A DNA stretch of 64,000 nucleotides from NCBI RefSeq assembly GCF_009831625.1, contig NZ_WUUS01000006.1, positions 208,310 to 272,309 of the forward strand, given 5' to 3'. Source of the DNA: Halobaculum saliterrae. GTDB lineage: Archaea; Halobacteriota; Halobacteria; Halobacteriales; Haloferacaceae. Made by a program: the position numbers and the translations under genes. This document shows, piece after piece, positions 18,886-27,826 of the stretch (positions are counted from its first letter, which is position 1; every line of letters starts with the position of its first letter). The notes beneath the pieces were generated by a model, which ran no database searches, was not told the DNA's origin, and worked only from the letters and a program-made list of their open reading frames with translations.

Positions 18886-18976
18886 GCGGCGCCGGTCGAG
18901 GACCGCCTCTCCCCGTCACCGCCCCGCCGTCGTCCCGTCAGGCTTTACCTGCGGCGTCGCGAACCTCGCTTCAACG

Positions 18977-20494
18977 ATGGCACGAGCAGCCGAACGGGCC
19001 GAGTTGGTGCCCGTCATCGGGCTGGAGGTCCACGTCCAGCTCGAGACGGACACCAAGATCTTCTGCGGGTGTTCCACCGACCCCGTCGAGGAGGAGGAGC
19101 CCAACACGCGCGTCTGTCCCACCTGTCTCGGGCTCCCCGGAGCCCTCCCCGTGCTCAACGAGGCGGCCGTCGAGGCCGCCGTCAAGGTGGGGAAGGCGCT
19201 CGACGCCGACATCCCCGAGGAGACCCGGTTTCACCGGAAGAACTACTACTACCCCGACCTCCCGAAGAACTTCCAGATCACCCAGTACGACGCGCCGCTG
19301 TGTGCCGACGGGGAGCTGGAGTTCTCCCACGAGGGCGAGCGCCGCACCGTCAGCGTCCGCCGCGCCCACCTCGAGGAGGACCCCGGGAGCCTGCGCCACG
19401 TCCGCGAGGGGCCGGCCGATCTCGACGTGCGCACCACCTCCGTCGACCGCGCGGACTACTCGCTGGTCGACTACAACCGCGCGGGCACGCCGCTGATGGA
19501 GGTCGTCACCGAGCCCGACTTCCGCGACCCGAAGGAGGTGCGAGCCTTCCTGGAGAAGCTCGAGGAGGTGCTGGAGTACCTCGGCGTGTTCGACGCCGGC
19601 CGCGACGGCAGCCTCCGCATCGACGCGAACCTCTCGATGATCGAGGCGAGCGAGGTCGGCGACGACGGCGACATCGACGACGGCGTCCTCGAGTCCGCGA
19701 ACCGGACGGAGGTCAAGAACATCTCCAGCCACAAGGGCGCCGAACAGGCGCTCAGCTACGAGCGGAACCGGCAGGAGAACCTCATCAAGCGCGACAAGGC
19801 CGTCGAACAGGAGACGCGCCACTTCAACGAGACGCACGGCAACACCGTCTCGATGCGCTCGAAGGAGGAGGAGAAGGACTACCGCTACTTCGGGGAGGCC
19901 GACCTGCCCGCGCTGCAGGTGTCCGACTGGAAGGAGCGCATCGCCATCCCGGAGCTGCCGGACGCGCGCCGCGAGCGCTTCCGCGGGGAGTACGGCCTCG
20001 ACGCGGAGGCGGCCTCGAAGCTCACCTCCCGCAAGGCCGTCGCCGACTTCTACGAGGACGTCGCCGAACAGTTCGACCCGGACCTCGCCGCCGCGTGGGT
20101 CGCAGACACCCTGCTCGGGGAGCTGAACTACCGCGACATGGCGATCGAGGACGTGACCGACCGGCTCGACGAGTTCACCCGGCTGATCGAGCTCGTCGAC
20201 GCCGAGGAGGTCACCACGAAGAACGCCGAGGAGGTCGTCCTCCGCACGATGCTCGACGAGGGACTGGGTCCCGACGAGGTCATCGAGCGCGAGGGACTGG
20301 GAACCGCCGACGACGACGAGGTCGCGACGGCGGTCGCGGAGGCGATCGAGGAGAACCCCGACGCGGTCGACGACTACCACGCCGGCGAGGGCGGCGCGAT
20401 CAACTTCCTCGTCGGGCAGGTGATGCAGAAGACGGGGGGCTCGGCCGACCCCGGCGACGTGAACGGGATGTTGCGCGAGCGGCTGGACGAGTAG
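18977..20494 (+). CDS. gatB: Aspartyl/glutamyl-tRNA amidotransferase subunit B
   Basis: GatB (505 residues) is the kinase and tRNA-binding subunit of GatCAB, converting misacylated Asp-tRNA(Asn) and Glu-tRNA(Gln) to the amide forms. It opens with VIGLEVHVQLETDTKIFCGC, whose Cys residues join the CPTCLGLPG ligands of the zinc site, then has FHRKNYYYPDLPKNFQITQY, and ends in the helical tail domain with GQVMQKTGG. GatA and GatC are not nearby. The AspRS at 38786 carries features of a non-discriminating enzyme, so the two probably work together in making Asn-tRNA(Asn). Confidence 0.96.
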   Translation: MARAAERAELVPVIGLEVHVQLETDTKIFCGCSTDPVEEEEPNTRVCPTCLGLPGALPVLNEAAVEAAVKVGKALDADIPEETRFHRKNYYYPDLPKNFQITQYDAPLCADGELEFSHEGERRTVSVRRAHLEEDPGSLRHVREGPADLDVRTTSVDRADYSLVDYNRAGTPLMEVVTEPDFRDPKEVRAFLEKLEEVLEYLGVFDAGRDGSLRIDANLSMIEASEVGDDGDIDDGVLESANRTEVKNISSHKGAEQALSYERNRQENLIKRDKAVEQETRHFNETHGNTVSMRSKEEEKDYRYFGEADLPALQVSDWKERIAIPELPDARRERFRGEYGLDAEAASKLTSRKAVADFYEDVAEQFDPDLAAAWVADTLLGELNYRDMAIEDVTDRLDEFTRLIELVDAEEVTTKNAEEVVLRTMLDEGLGPDEVIEREGLGTADDDEVATAVAEAIEENPDAVDDYHAGEGGAINFLVGQVMQKTGGSADPGDVNGMLRERLDE

Positions 20495-20583
20495 CCGTCG
20501 CCGCCGCCGACGCGACGGCGCGCGTTCCTGCGGTCCTCCCATCCGACCCCACACTCAAGCCGCCGGCCCGCGACGGTCGTCCC

Positions 20584-21192
20584 ATGTCCGAACGCACGGT
20601 GTTCTCGATGGACGAACGGATGGACAGAGCGACCGCCGCGGCGCTCCTGCGGGGGATCGCCGCCGACCTCGCCGCCGGCGACGACCTCCGCCTCGGCGAG
20701 GGGGACGACGCCACGAGCGTCCCGCTCCCCGACGCGATGGACGTCGAGGTCGACCTGGAGACGGACGGGGAGGACGACGAGACGGAGCTGGAGGTCGAGT
20801 TCGAGTGGTCTGGAAGCGACGTGACCGACGGCGAGACGACCGCCACGAGCGAGCGCGACGAGGGGGCCGTGGCCGGCGAGAGCGACGAGGCCGACCCCGT
20901 GGACGCATCCGGGTCGACCGACGACGGGGAGGCGCCCGGGATCGCGGCGACGGACCCGGAGGACCTCCCGGCGGAGGCCGTCCCGGCGCCCGACGCCGCG
21001 CCCCCCGTCTCGCTCGCGCGCTTCGAACTGTACCGCGACCGGGCCGACGAGTGGCGCTGGCGGCTCGTCCACCGCAACGGCAACATCGTCGCCACGAGCG
21101 GCGAGGGCTACAGCTCCGACCGCGCCGCCCGGCGGGGGATGCAGAGCGTGGTGCGCAACGCGCCCGACGCGGCGGTCCTCCGCGAGGAGTAG
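20584..21192 (+). CDS. Amphi-Trp domain protein with C-terminal DUF1508/YegP-like module
   Basis: This 202-residue soluble acidic protein has two modules. The N-terminal part (about 1-80, ending in an alternating acidic strand LEVEFEW) resembles the haloarchaeal amphi-Trp domain. A disordered acidic Thr/Asp/Glu linker follows. The C-terminal 55 residues (FELYRDRADEWRWRLVHRNG, then GEGYSSDRAARRGMQSV) match the YegP/DUF1508 fold of the HVO_2922 type. The function of both modules is unknown. The ATG at 20584 starts the first conserved segment; the longer frame upstream overlaps gatB and is rejected. Confidence 0.8.
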   Translation: MSERTVFSMDERMDRATAAALLRGIAADLAAGDDLRLGEGDDATSVPLPDAMDVEVDLETDGEDDETELEVEFEWSGSDVTDGETTATSERDEGAVAGESDEADPVDASGSTDDGEAPGIAATDPEDLPAEAVPAPDAAPPVSLARFELYRDRADEWRWRLVHRNGNIVATSGEGYSSDRAARRGMQSVVRNAPDAAVLREE

Positions 21193-21198
21193 CCCGGA

Positions 21199-21684
21199 CT
21201 ACATCCCGCCGTCGTCGGCGTCTCGGGTCGTCATGACGATCCCGCTGAACAGCATCAACACCGCGAGCGCGACCATGCCGAGGTCCCAGCCCATCCCGGC
21301 GGTCGCGGTCGAGCCCATGTCGCCCATGGACCCCATTCCGCCTTCCATGCCGCCTGCCATCCCCATTCCACCCACCGTTCCGGTCCCCCCGAGCGCTTGA
21401 AGCAGCAGCATCACGAGCGAGTACGCGATCATCAGCGGCCCGCTGGCGCTCCCGAGCCGCTCGGCCGCCGGCGTCAACAGGACCACGCCGTGCACCACGA
21501 CGACGACGCCGATCGCGATCATCACCCAGCCCGCGATCCCGAGCCCGGTCGTTCCCATCGTTCCGCCGGACCCCATCATCGCATCCGACCCCATCGTCCC
21601 GCCGGCGGTCGCGGACACCAGCGAGTACACGCCGGAGGTGATCGCGATCGCTGCGCCGTACAGCCGGGTCGTCGATCCGTTCAT
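21199..21684 (-). CDS. Met/Gly-rich four-helix membrane protein
   Basis: This 161-residue membrane protein of unknown function begins MNGSTTRLYGAAIAITSGVY and has about four hydrophobic segments. Between helices lie two Met/Gly tracts (GTMGSDAMMGSGGTMGTTG and GGMGMAGGMEGGMGSMGDMG), rare in such an acidic proteome. Met clusters can bind Cu(I) or Ag(I), but nothing else here supports a metal role. The ATG at 21684 is preferred over the one 21 bases earlier because it precedes the conserved start and first helix. It converges on the previous gene with stops six bases apart. Confidence 0.75.
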   Translation of the reverse strand: MNGSTTRLYGAAIAITSGVYSLVSATAGGTMGSDAMMGSGGTMGTTGLGIAGWVMIAIGVVVVVHGVVLLTPAAERLGSASGPLMIAYSLVMLLLQALGGTGTVGGMGMAGGMEGGMGSMGDMGSTATAGMGWDLGMVALAVLMLFSGIVMTTRDADDGGM

Positions 21685-21744
21685 GTCCTCCAGTTCAGGT
21701 GCCACCCGCTTGGATACACCGGCCGCAGCGACGGGAATCTCGGA

Positions 21745-23259
21745 TCAGTCGTCGGTCGCGGGATCGCCCTCGCCGTCGTCGCCGAGCGCCGCGGGCGTCG
21801 ACTCCGCGTCGCGGTCAGGATCCGTCGCCGCGTCGCGGTCGGGGTCCGGCTCCCTCCCGTTCTCGACCACGCCCTCGGTCCACGTCCCGCGGAGGAACCA
21901 CAGCGCCCCCACGATCAGCGACCCGACCGCGCCGAACGTCCACGCCCACCAGAGGCCGTCCGGGCCGAGTCCGAGCCCCGACACCGGACCGACCCCCGGG
22001 ACGACGACGGTGAACGAGTACGCCAGCACGACGGCCGCGGGGATGCGCAGCCCCCACCGAGAGAGCAGCGACAGCCCCATCGCGGTGCGGGTGTCGCCGG
22101 CGCCGCGGAACGCTCCCTGCAACACCATCAGCCCGCCGAAGGCGGCCCACGCGGGCGCGGTGATCCGGAGGAACGAGACGCCCTCCTCGACGACGGCGGC
22201 GTCGTTCACGAACACGCGGATCGCGAGGGCGGGGAGGAACCAGACGACGGCGCCCGCGAGCGCGAGGACGGCCATCGTTCCGCCGGTGCCGGTCCACGCC
22301 ACCCGGCTCGCGCGGTCGGGCGTGTCGGCGCCGAGGTTCTGCCCGACGCCCGTCGCCGTCGCCTGCCCGACCGCGCCGGCGACGGTCCAGGAGACGGACA
22401 TCAGGCGGACGCCGACGCCGTAGGCGGCGGTCGCGGCCGGGCCGAACCGCGCGACCAGCGCCGCCATCGCCACCGCGGCGAACGACCGGGCCCAGCCGTC
22501 CAGCGTTCCCGGATACCCGACGTCGACGAGCTTGCGCAACACCGCCGGGTTCGGCCGGAGGTCGCCGAGGTGGAGTTGGATCCCCCAGTCCCCCCTCACG
22601 AGGACGTAGATCCCGGCCGCGGCGGCGAGCGCGCGGGAAATGAACGTCGCGACGGCGGCGCCGCGGGTCCCCATCGCGGGTATCGGTCCGAACCCGAGGA
22701 TGAACACGGGGTCGATGACGATGTTGACGCCGGCGGAGGCGGCCACGAGCCACATCGCGGGCTTGGTGTCCCCGGCGCCCTGTAAGGAGGCGCGAAAGGC
22801 GAAGAACAGGAACGTGAGCGGGAGGGTGAGGAAGATGACCTCGATGTACGCCAGCGCCTCCGTGAACACGACTCCCTCCGCCCCGATCCAGTTCAATAGC
22901 GGGCGGCGTGCGAGCAGCCCGACGGCCGCCAGCACGACCGAGACGCCGATCGCCAGCAGCGTCGTCTGGCCGACCACCTCGTCGGCCCGGCGGTCGTCGC
23001 CGGCGCCGACGTGCTGGGAGACGAGCGCGATGGTCGCGGCGGTCAGCCCCATCGCGGTCGAGACGAACATCCACGACAGCGGAAACATGAGCGACACAGC
23101 CGCGACGGCCTCGGGGCTGACGCGACCGACCCAGAACACGTCCGCGAGGTTGTAGAGCGTCTGGAGGAGGTTGCCGAGCACGAGCGGCCACGCGAGGCTG
23201 AACAACCGGGGCGCCACCGCTCCCTCGGTCATGTCGACGCGCGCGTCGGTGTTCGCCAT
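21745..23259 (-). CDS. MATE-family efflux transporter
   Basis: This 504-residue polytopic exporter of the multidrug and toxic compound extrusion family has about 12 helices in two repeated halves. The N-terminal half contains SLAWPLVLGNLLQTLYNLAD and VFWVGRVSPEAVAAVSL; the second half repeats PGTLDGWARSFAAVAMAALV. The cation-coupled substrate is unknown. The C-terminal 40 residues are a charged Asp/Arg-rich tail. It stands alone between a membrane protein and the zinc importer operon. Confidence 0.93.
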   Translation of the reverse strand: MANTDARVDMTEGAVAPRLFSLAWPLVLGNLLQTLYNLADVFWVGRVSPEAVAAVSLMFPLSWMFVSTAMGLTAATIALVSQHVGAGDDRRADEVVGQTTLLAIGVSVVLAAVGLLARRPLLNWIGAEGVVFTEALAYIEVIFLTLPLTFLFFAFRASLQGAGDTKPAMWLVAASAGVNIVIDPVFILGFGPIPAMGTRGAAVATFISRALAAAAGIYVLVRGDWGIQLHLGDLRPNPAVLRKLVDVGYPGTLDGWARSFAAVAMAALVARFGPAATAAYGVGVRLMSVSWTVAGAVGQATATGVGQNLGADTPDRASRVAWTGTGGTMAVLALAGAVVWFLPALAIRVFVNDAAVVEEGVSFLRITAPAWAAFGGLMVLQGAFRGAGDTRTAMGLSLLSRWGLRIPAAVVLAYSFTVVVPGVGPVSGLGLGPDGLWWAWTFGAVGSLIVGALWFLRGTWTEGVVENGREPDPDRDAATDPDRDAESTPAALGDDGEGDPATDD

Positions 23260-23340
23260 GGAGGGGTCTACCGTCCGGGCGTGGCGTCACGGCCTAAGGA
23301 TTGTGGAGGCGGTCGCCCCGCCCGGGATCCCGTTCCGTCG

Positions 23341-24357
23341 CTACTCCGCTCGGTCCCCGTGGCCGCCGCCGTCGGCGAGCGTCTCAGTCGCCGTTGCGTC
23401 GACGTTCCGACGGGCCGTGAGGTCCGCCCGAACACGCGATCCCAGACTGACCGTGGCGTACACCGCGATCGCGGTGATCACGATCGTTCCGCCGGCGGCG
23501 ACGTCGTACCAGTACGACAGCGTGACGCCCGCGACGGTGGCGAGCAGGCCGGCGGCGACGCTCGCGGCGATCGACCGCCTGAAGCCGGTCACGGGCGACG
23601 CGGCGGCGACGGGGATCACGAGCATCGCGGCGACGAGGATGACGCCCATGATCTGCATCGCGCCGACGACGACGACCGCGGTGAGCACCGCCAGCAAGCG
23701 ATTGTACCGCGTCACGTCGATACCGGCGGCGCGGGCGCCGACCTCGTCGAAGGTGACGTACACCAGCGGGCGATAGGCGGCGCCGACCGCGAGGCCGACG
23801 AGGGTCGTCATCGCCAGCAGGATCCCGGCGTTCGCGCGCGAGACGGTCGCCAGCGATCCGAACAGGTAGGCGTTGATCCCGACGGCGATGCCGCCGTCGG
23901 CCGCGGTGATCAGCACGCTGCCGACCGCGAACGAGCCGGTGAGCACGATCGCCAGCGACGTGTCGCGGTAGGCGCCGGCGTAGTCGACGAGCGTCTGCAC
24001 GACCAGCGCGGCGAGGGCGGCGACGACCAGCGCGGTCGCCAGCGGCGGCACCGCGACCGCGAAGACCGCGTTGACGAACAGCCCGGCGGCGACGCCCGCG
24101 AAGGCGGCGTGCGCCAGCGTGTCGCCGATCATCGCCATCTCGCGGTGGACGAGAAAGCTCCCCACCAGCGGGCCGACGAGCGCGACGCACACCGCCGCGA
24201 GGTACGCCCGCTGCATGAACGGGGAGGCGAGGATCTCGACGCCCGTCGCGCCGGCGAGGACGTCGAGAAGGCCGCCCCACAGGTCGTCAAGCAGGGTCGC
24301 GAGCACGCGGTCGATGACGCCTCCGTCGACGGTCGTGAGGGGTATGGTCGCCGTCAT
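23341..24357 (-). CDS. znuB: Zinc/manganese-type ABC importer, permease
   Basis: This ABC-3 family permease (338 residues) has about nine helices. Diagnostic segments are AMIGDTLAHAAFAGVAAGLF and the late MGVILVAAMLVIPVAAA. The C-terminal 30 residues are hydrophilic (GDRAE end). Its ATG at 24357 overlaps the stop of the ATPase gene as ATGA, making it the last gene of the binding protein-ATPase-permease operon. Zn is favoured by the His-rich binding protein, but Mn cannot be excluded. Confidence 0.9.
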   Translation of the reverse strand: MTATIPLTTVDGGVIDRVLATLLDDLWGGLLDVLAGATGVEILASPFMQRAYLAAVCVALVGPLVGSFLVHREMAMIGDTLAHAAFAGVAAGLFVNAVFAVAVPPLATALVVAALAALVVQTLVDYAGAYRDTSLAIVLTGSFAVGSVLITAADGGIAVGINAYLFGSLATVSRANAGILLAMTTLVGLAVGAAYRPLVYVTFDEVGARAAGIDVTRYNRLLAVLTAVVVVGAMQIMGVILVAAMLVIPVAAASPVTGFRRSIAASVAAGLLATVAGVTLSYWYDVAAGGTIVITAIAVYATVSLGSRVRADLTARRNVDATATETLADGGGHGDRAE

Positions 24358-25097
24358 CAGTGGTCGTGGGCCACGACGTGCTGTGCGTTCCCGTACGCCG
24401 CCGCGAGCGCGTCCGTCTCGACGAACGCCTCGGGGTCGCCGTGGAAGAACAGCGCCCGGTTGAGACAGGCGATCTCGGAGGCGTGGGTCGTGACGACGCC
24501 GATGTCGTGCTCGATGAGCACGATCGTCATCCCCTCGTCGTTCAGTTCGTGCAGGAGGTCGTAGAACGCCTCCCGCGACTCGGCGTCGACCCCGACGGTC
24601 GGCTCGTCGAGCGCGAGGAGGTCCGCCTCGGCCGCCAGCGCCCGCGCGATGAACGCCCGCTGGCGCTGTCCGCCCGACAGGCGCCCGATCCGCCGGTCGG
24701 CGATGTCGGCGATCCCGACGCGTTCCAGCGCGGCCGCGACCGCCCGGCGGTCCTCCCCGCGGAACCGACGGAAGAGCCTGTGCGGGTACCGTCCCATCCG
24801 GACCACCTCCTCGACGGTGACGGGCATCCCGCCGGCGGCCTCGCCCACGTCCTGCGGGACGTAGCCGACGCGCTCGCCGGCGGCGAGGTCGGCGGCTGGC
24901 TCGCCGAACAGCGAGACCGTCCCGCTGTCGGGACGACGCAGGCCGATCACCAGCTCCAGCAGCGTCGTCTTCCCCGAGCCGTTCGGGCCGACGAGCCCGA
25001 GGAACTCGCCGGTCTCGACCGTGAGCGACACGTCCTCGATCACCGGTCGGTCGCCGTAGGAGAACGTCGCCTCGCGCACGTCGACGGCCGCCGTCAT
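24357..25097 (-). CDS. znuC: Zinc/manganese-type ABC importer, ATPase
   Basis: This 246-residue ABC ATPase has Walker A GPNGSGKTT, Q-loop VGYVPQDVGEA, signature LSGGQRQRAF, Walker B LLALDEPTVGVD and switch His IEHDIGVV. It ends YGNAQHVVAHDH, a His-rich tail common in metal-importer ATPases. The ATG at 25097 overlaps the binding-protein stop as ATGA; the open frame 26 codons upstream lies inside that gene and is not used. Confidence 0.93.
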   Translation of the reverse strand: MTAAVDVREATFSYGDRPVIEDVSLTVETGEFLGLVGPNGSGKTTLLELVIGLRRPDSGTVSLFGEPAADLAAGERVGYVPQDVGEAAGGMPVTVEEVVRMGRYPHRLFRRFRGEDRRAVAAALERVGIADIADRRIGRLSGGQRQRAFIARALAAEADLLALDEPTVGVDAESREAFYDLLHELNDEGMTIVLIEHDIGVVTTHASEIACLNRALFFHGDPEAFVETDALAAAYGNAQHVVAHDH

Positions 25098-26161
25098 CGG
25101 GTCAGCGCCCGCTCCAGCGTCGGGACGTTCACCTCCCGCATCACGTCGAGGTAGCCCCAGTCGTTCTCGGCCCACTCGTCGGTCAGGCCGGGCATCGCCG
25201 TCAACGGGAGCACCGCCTCGGCGTCCGTCTCCTCGACGAGCTGGTCGGCCGCACGCTGTGACTCGATCGGGTCCGCACAGACGTGCCGGAGGTCGTGCTC
25301 GGCGATGACCTCCTGCGCGCGCTCGATGTCGCGGGTCGTCGGCCGATCGTCCGGCGCCAGCCCGGTCAGCGTCTCGACGTGGAGGCCGTATCGCTCGCCC
25401 AGATAGCGGACGGAGTTGTGGCCCGCGACGAGGAGCACGTCGCGGTCGGCCTCGGCGATCGTCGAGTCGAGACGCTCGTGGAGCGCGTCGAGTTCCTCTC
25501 GGAACGTCGCGGCGTTCGCCTCGTGGGCGTCGGCCCCGTCGGGGTCGACCGACGAGAGCGCCTCTCGGACGGTTCCGACCGCGGTGCGGACGCGCAGCGG
25601 ATCCATCCAGAAGTGGGGGTCCGCTCCGGTTCCGTGGTCGCGGTCGTCGGTGTGGGTCTCGTTCTCCTCGTGGTGGTCGCCGGTCTCGGTTTCGTGTTCG
25701 CCGTGGTGGTCGTCCCCGCTGCCGTGGTCGTGGTCGTGGTCGTGGTCACCCTCCTCGCCGGGCGCCAGCAGGTCCACCTCGGCGCTGACGTCGACCGCGG
25801 CGACGGCCTCGCCGTCGGCGTCGAGATCGGTCAGGACGTCGTCGACCCACGGCTGGAATCCGTCCATTCCGTGGACGAGGAGGTCGGCGGCCCGGATCGA
25901 TTCCCTGACGCGCGGCCCCGGCTCCCAGCCGTGGCCGTGCTGGCCGACCGGAACCAACAGGTCGGTGCTCGTCGCGTCGCCGGCGACCGCCCTCGCGAGG
26001 TCGCCGAAGACGAAGAACGTCGCCTGCGCCGCGGCATCGCCCGATGCCGCGTCACCGCCGCTCGATCCGCTCGCGTCCGCCCGCGAACCCAGACAGCCGG
26101 CCAATGCGCCCACGCCGACCGCACCCACGGATCCGAGGACGGTTCGTCGCGTGTGTTCCAT
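25094..26161 (-). CDS. znuA: Zinc-binding lipoprotein of the ABC importer (ZnuA-like, Tat-exported)
   Basis: This cluster A-1 metal-binding protein (355 residues) has a twin-arginine signal (HTRRTVLG) and a lipobox LAGC at Cys23, giving a Tat lipoprotein on the outer face of the membrane. The binding site includes the His pair in GQHGHGW (about 75-77), HFWMDP (about 183-188), H-N-S in VAGHNSVRYL and a late Asp. A His/Asp/Glu loop at about residues 139-176 is typical of zinc-specific members. It is first in the operon. A palindromic sequence and a TATA box lie just upstream. Confidence 0.92.
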   Translation of the reverse strand: MEHTRRTVLGSVGAVGVGALAGCLGSRADASGSSGGDAASGDAAAQATFFVFGDLARAVAGDATSTDLLVPVGQHGHGWEPGPRVRESIRAADLLVHGMDGFQPWVDDVLTDLDADGEAVAAVDVSAEVDLLAPGEEGDHDHDHDHGSGDDHHGEHETETGDHHEENETHTDDRDHGTGADPHFWMDPLRVRTAVGTVREALSSVDPDGADAHEANAATFREELDALHERLDSTIAEADRDVLLVAGHNSVRYLGERYGLHVETLTGLAPDDRPTTRDIERAQEVIAEHDLRHVCADPIESQRAADQLVEETDAEAVLPLTAMPGLTDEWAENDWGYLDVMREVNVPTLERALTR

Positions 26162-26164
26162 CTC

Positions 26165-26196
26165 TGGTTGTTAACCAAGTATACCAGAATATTAAC
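26165..26196 (-). promoter_or_regulatory. Zinc operon promoter with possible operator
   Basis: The A/T-rich TTAATATT (about 26187-26194) would set the transcript start near 26165, four bases before the znuA ATG. The inverted repeat GGTTGTTAACC (26166-26176) lies on the start site, and TGGTATAC adjoins it. A metal-responsive repressor binding there would block initiation; the protein and site are inferred. Confidence 0.4.
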
Positions 26197-26304
26197 TTTG
26201 CCATTGGATTGTAGAGAGGGTTAGCAAAACCTCCCCCGGTTCAGGGTACCGGCACGCTGCGCCGGCGGGCAAAGGGCGAAGGCTCCGGTCGCACAGTAGC
26301 GGGT

Positions 26305-27762
26305 ATGTCCGACGCATCCACGCCCGCGACCGCCGCCGATCCGGCGATCGCCGAGCGCCTCGACGTCTACCGGGAGTCGCTGTTCGACCTCCTGCGCCTG
26401 CCGACGGTGAGCGCCACGGGCGAGGGGATGGACGCCGGCGCCGACGCCGTCCGGGATCTGCTCGCCGACCACGGGCTCGACGCTCGTCGTATCGAGACGG
26501 ACCGCTATCCGTTGGTGTACGGCGAGCGCGTCGCCGACGACCCGGACGCGCCGACGGTCCTGTTCTACGGCCACTACGACGTCCAGCCGGCCGAACACCC
26601 CGAGCAGTGGGAGTCGCCGCCGTTCGAGCCGACGGTTCGCGACGGGAGCGTCTACTGCCGGGGCGCCGGCGACAACAAGGGGCAGTTCACGACCCACGCG
26701 TTCGCGCTCGACGCGCTCGCGGCCGCCGATGCGGTGCCGGAGGTGACGGTGAAGCTGCTCGTCGAGGGCGGCGAGGAGAGCGGCAGTCTCGGACTGAAGG
26801 CGTATCTGGATGGGGAAGCCGGTGTCGACGACCCCGGCGCCGACTCGGACGCTCCCGCGGCCGCCGTCCGCGACGCGGACCTCATATACGTCGCCGACGG
26901 GCCCCAGCACCGCTCGGGGCGACCGACGCTGATCTACGGGAACCGAGGGATCCTCACGTTCCAGTTGGACCTCGAGACCGCGAACGCGGACCTCCACTCG
27001 GGCAACTTCGGCGGCCCCGTCCCGAACGCCGCCACCGAGCTCGCGGAGGTGGTCGCGTCCTTCACGGAGTACGGCCCCGGAACCGAACCCGACCGCGGGT
27101 ACCCCAGCGGTGGCGACCGCGTCGCCGTCGACGGCTTCCACGACGGCATCGAGGTGACGGAGGCGGACCGCGAACTGGTCGACCGACTCCCGGACGACGC
27201 CGACGAGGTGCGCGAGGAGTTGGACCTCACCCACTTCACGACCGAGCGCGACTACTACGAGCGCCTGCTGCTGGAGCCGACGATCACCGTGAACGGCCTC
27301 GATGCGGGGTATCAGGGCGAGGGAAGCAAGACCGTCATCCCGCGGACCGCGACCGCGAAGCTCGACTCGCGACTCGTTCCCGGGCAGGACCCCGACACGG
27401 CCTTCGAGCGGATCCGCGAGCACGTCGCCGATGTCCACCCGGACGTGGAGGTGAGCAAGGGCACCGGCTTCCCGCCGATGAAGACGCCCGTGGACTCGCC
27501 GGCCACGACGCCCGTGCTGGAGGCGCTGTCGGCGGTGTGGGGCGAGGACCCGGTGGAGCTTCCGGTGCTCGGCGGGTCGCTCCCGGCGGCGTTCTTCCGC
27601 CGCGTCGACGCGCTGGCCGACGTGCCCGTGCTCGTGGTGCCGTACGCCAACCCCGACCAGGGGAACCACTCACCGAACGAGCATCTCGACTTGGACTGCT
27701 TCGAGAACGGCATCCGGACGACCGCAGCGTTCCTGGAGCGAGTCGCCGAGGCGGACCCGTAG
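26305..27762 (+). CDS. M20-family metallopeptidase (dipeptidase/ArgE-DapE type)
   Basis: This 485-residue di-zinc exopeptidase has metal ligands in LFYGHYDVQPAE (His and the downstream Asp) and the bridging/general-base segment RGAGDNKGQF followed by LVEGGEESGS. A dimerisation lid follows and the late His lies in NHSPNEHL. The length suits M20 dipeptidases of the CNDP type that cut short peptides or amino-acid conjugates. It is followed 64 bases later by an S9 peptidase, so the pair may process peptides together. Confidence 0.9.
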   Translation: MSDASTPATAADPAIAERLDVYRESLFDLLRLPTVSATGEGMDAGADAVRDLLADHGLDARRIETDRYPLVYGERVADDPDAPTVLFYGHYDVQPAEHPEQWESPPFEPTVRDGSVYCRGAGDNKGQFTTHAFALDALAAADAVPEVTVKLLVEGGEESGSLGLKAYLDGEAGVDDPGADSDAPAAAVRDADLIYVADGPQHRSGRPTLIYGNRGILTFQLDLETANADLHSGNFGGPVPNAATELAEVVASFTEYGPGTEPDRGYPSGGDRVAVDGFHDGIEVTEADRELVDRLPDDADEVREELDLTHFTTERDYYERLLLEPTITVNGLDAGYQGEGSKTVIPRTATAKLDSRLVPGQDPDTAFERIREHVADVHPDVEVSKGTGFPPMKTPVDSPATTPVLEALSAVWGEDPVELPVLGGSLPAAFFRRVDALADVPVLVVPYANPDQGNHSPNEHLDLDCFENGIRTTAAFLERVAEADP

Positions 27763-27826
27763 CGGGACCGCCGCCTCCCTCGCCGCCTGCCGAACGCTTT
27801 AGCCGCGAGCCGCACGGCGTGGGAGT

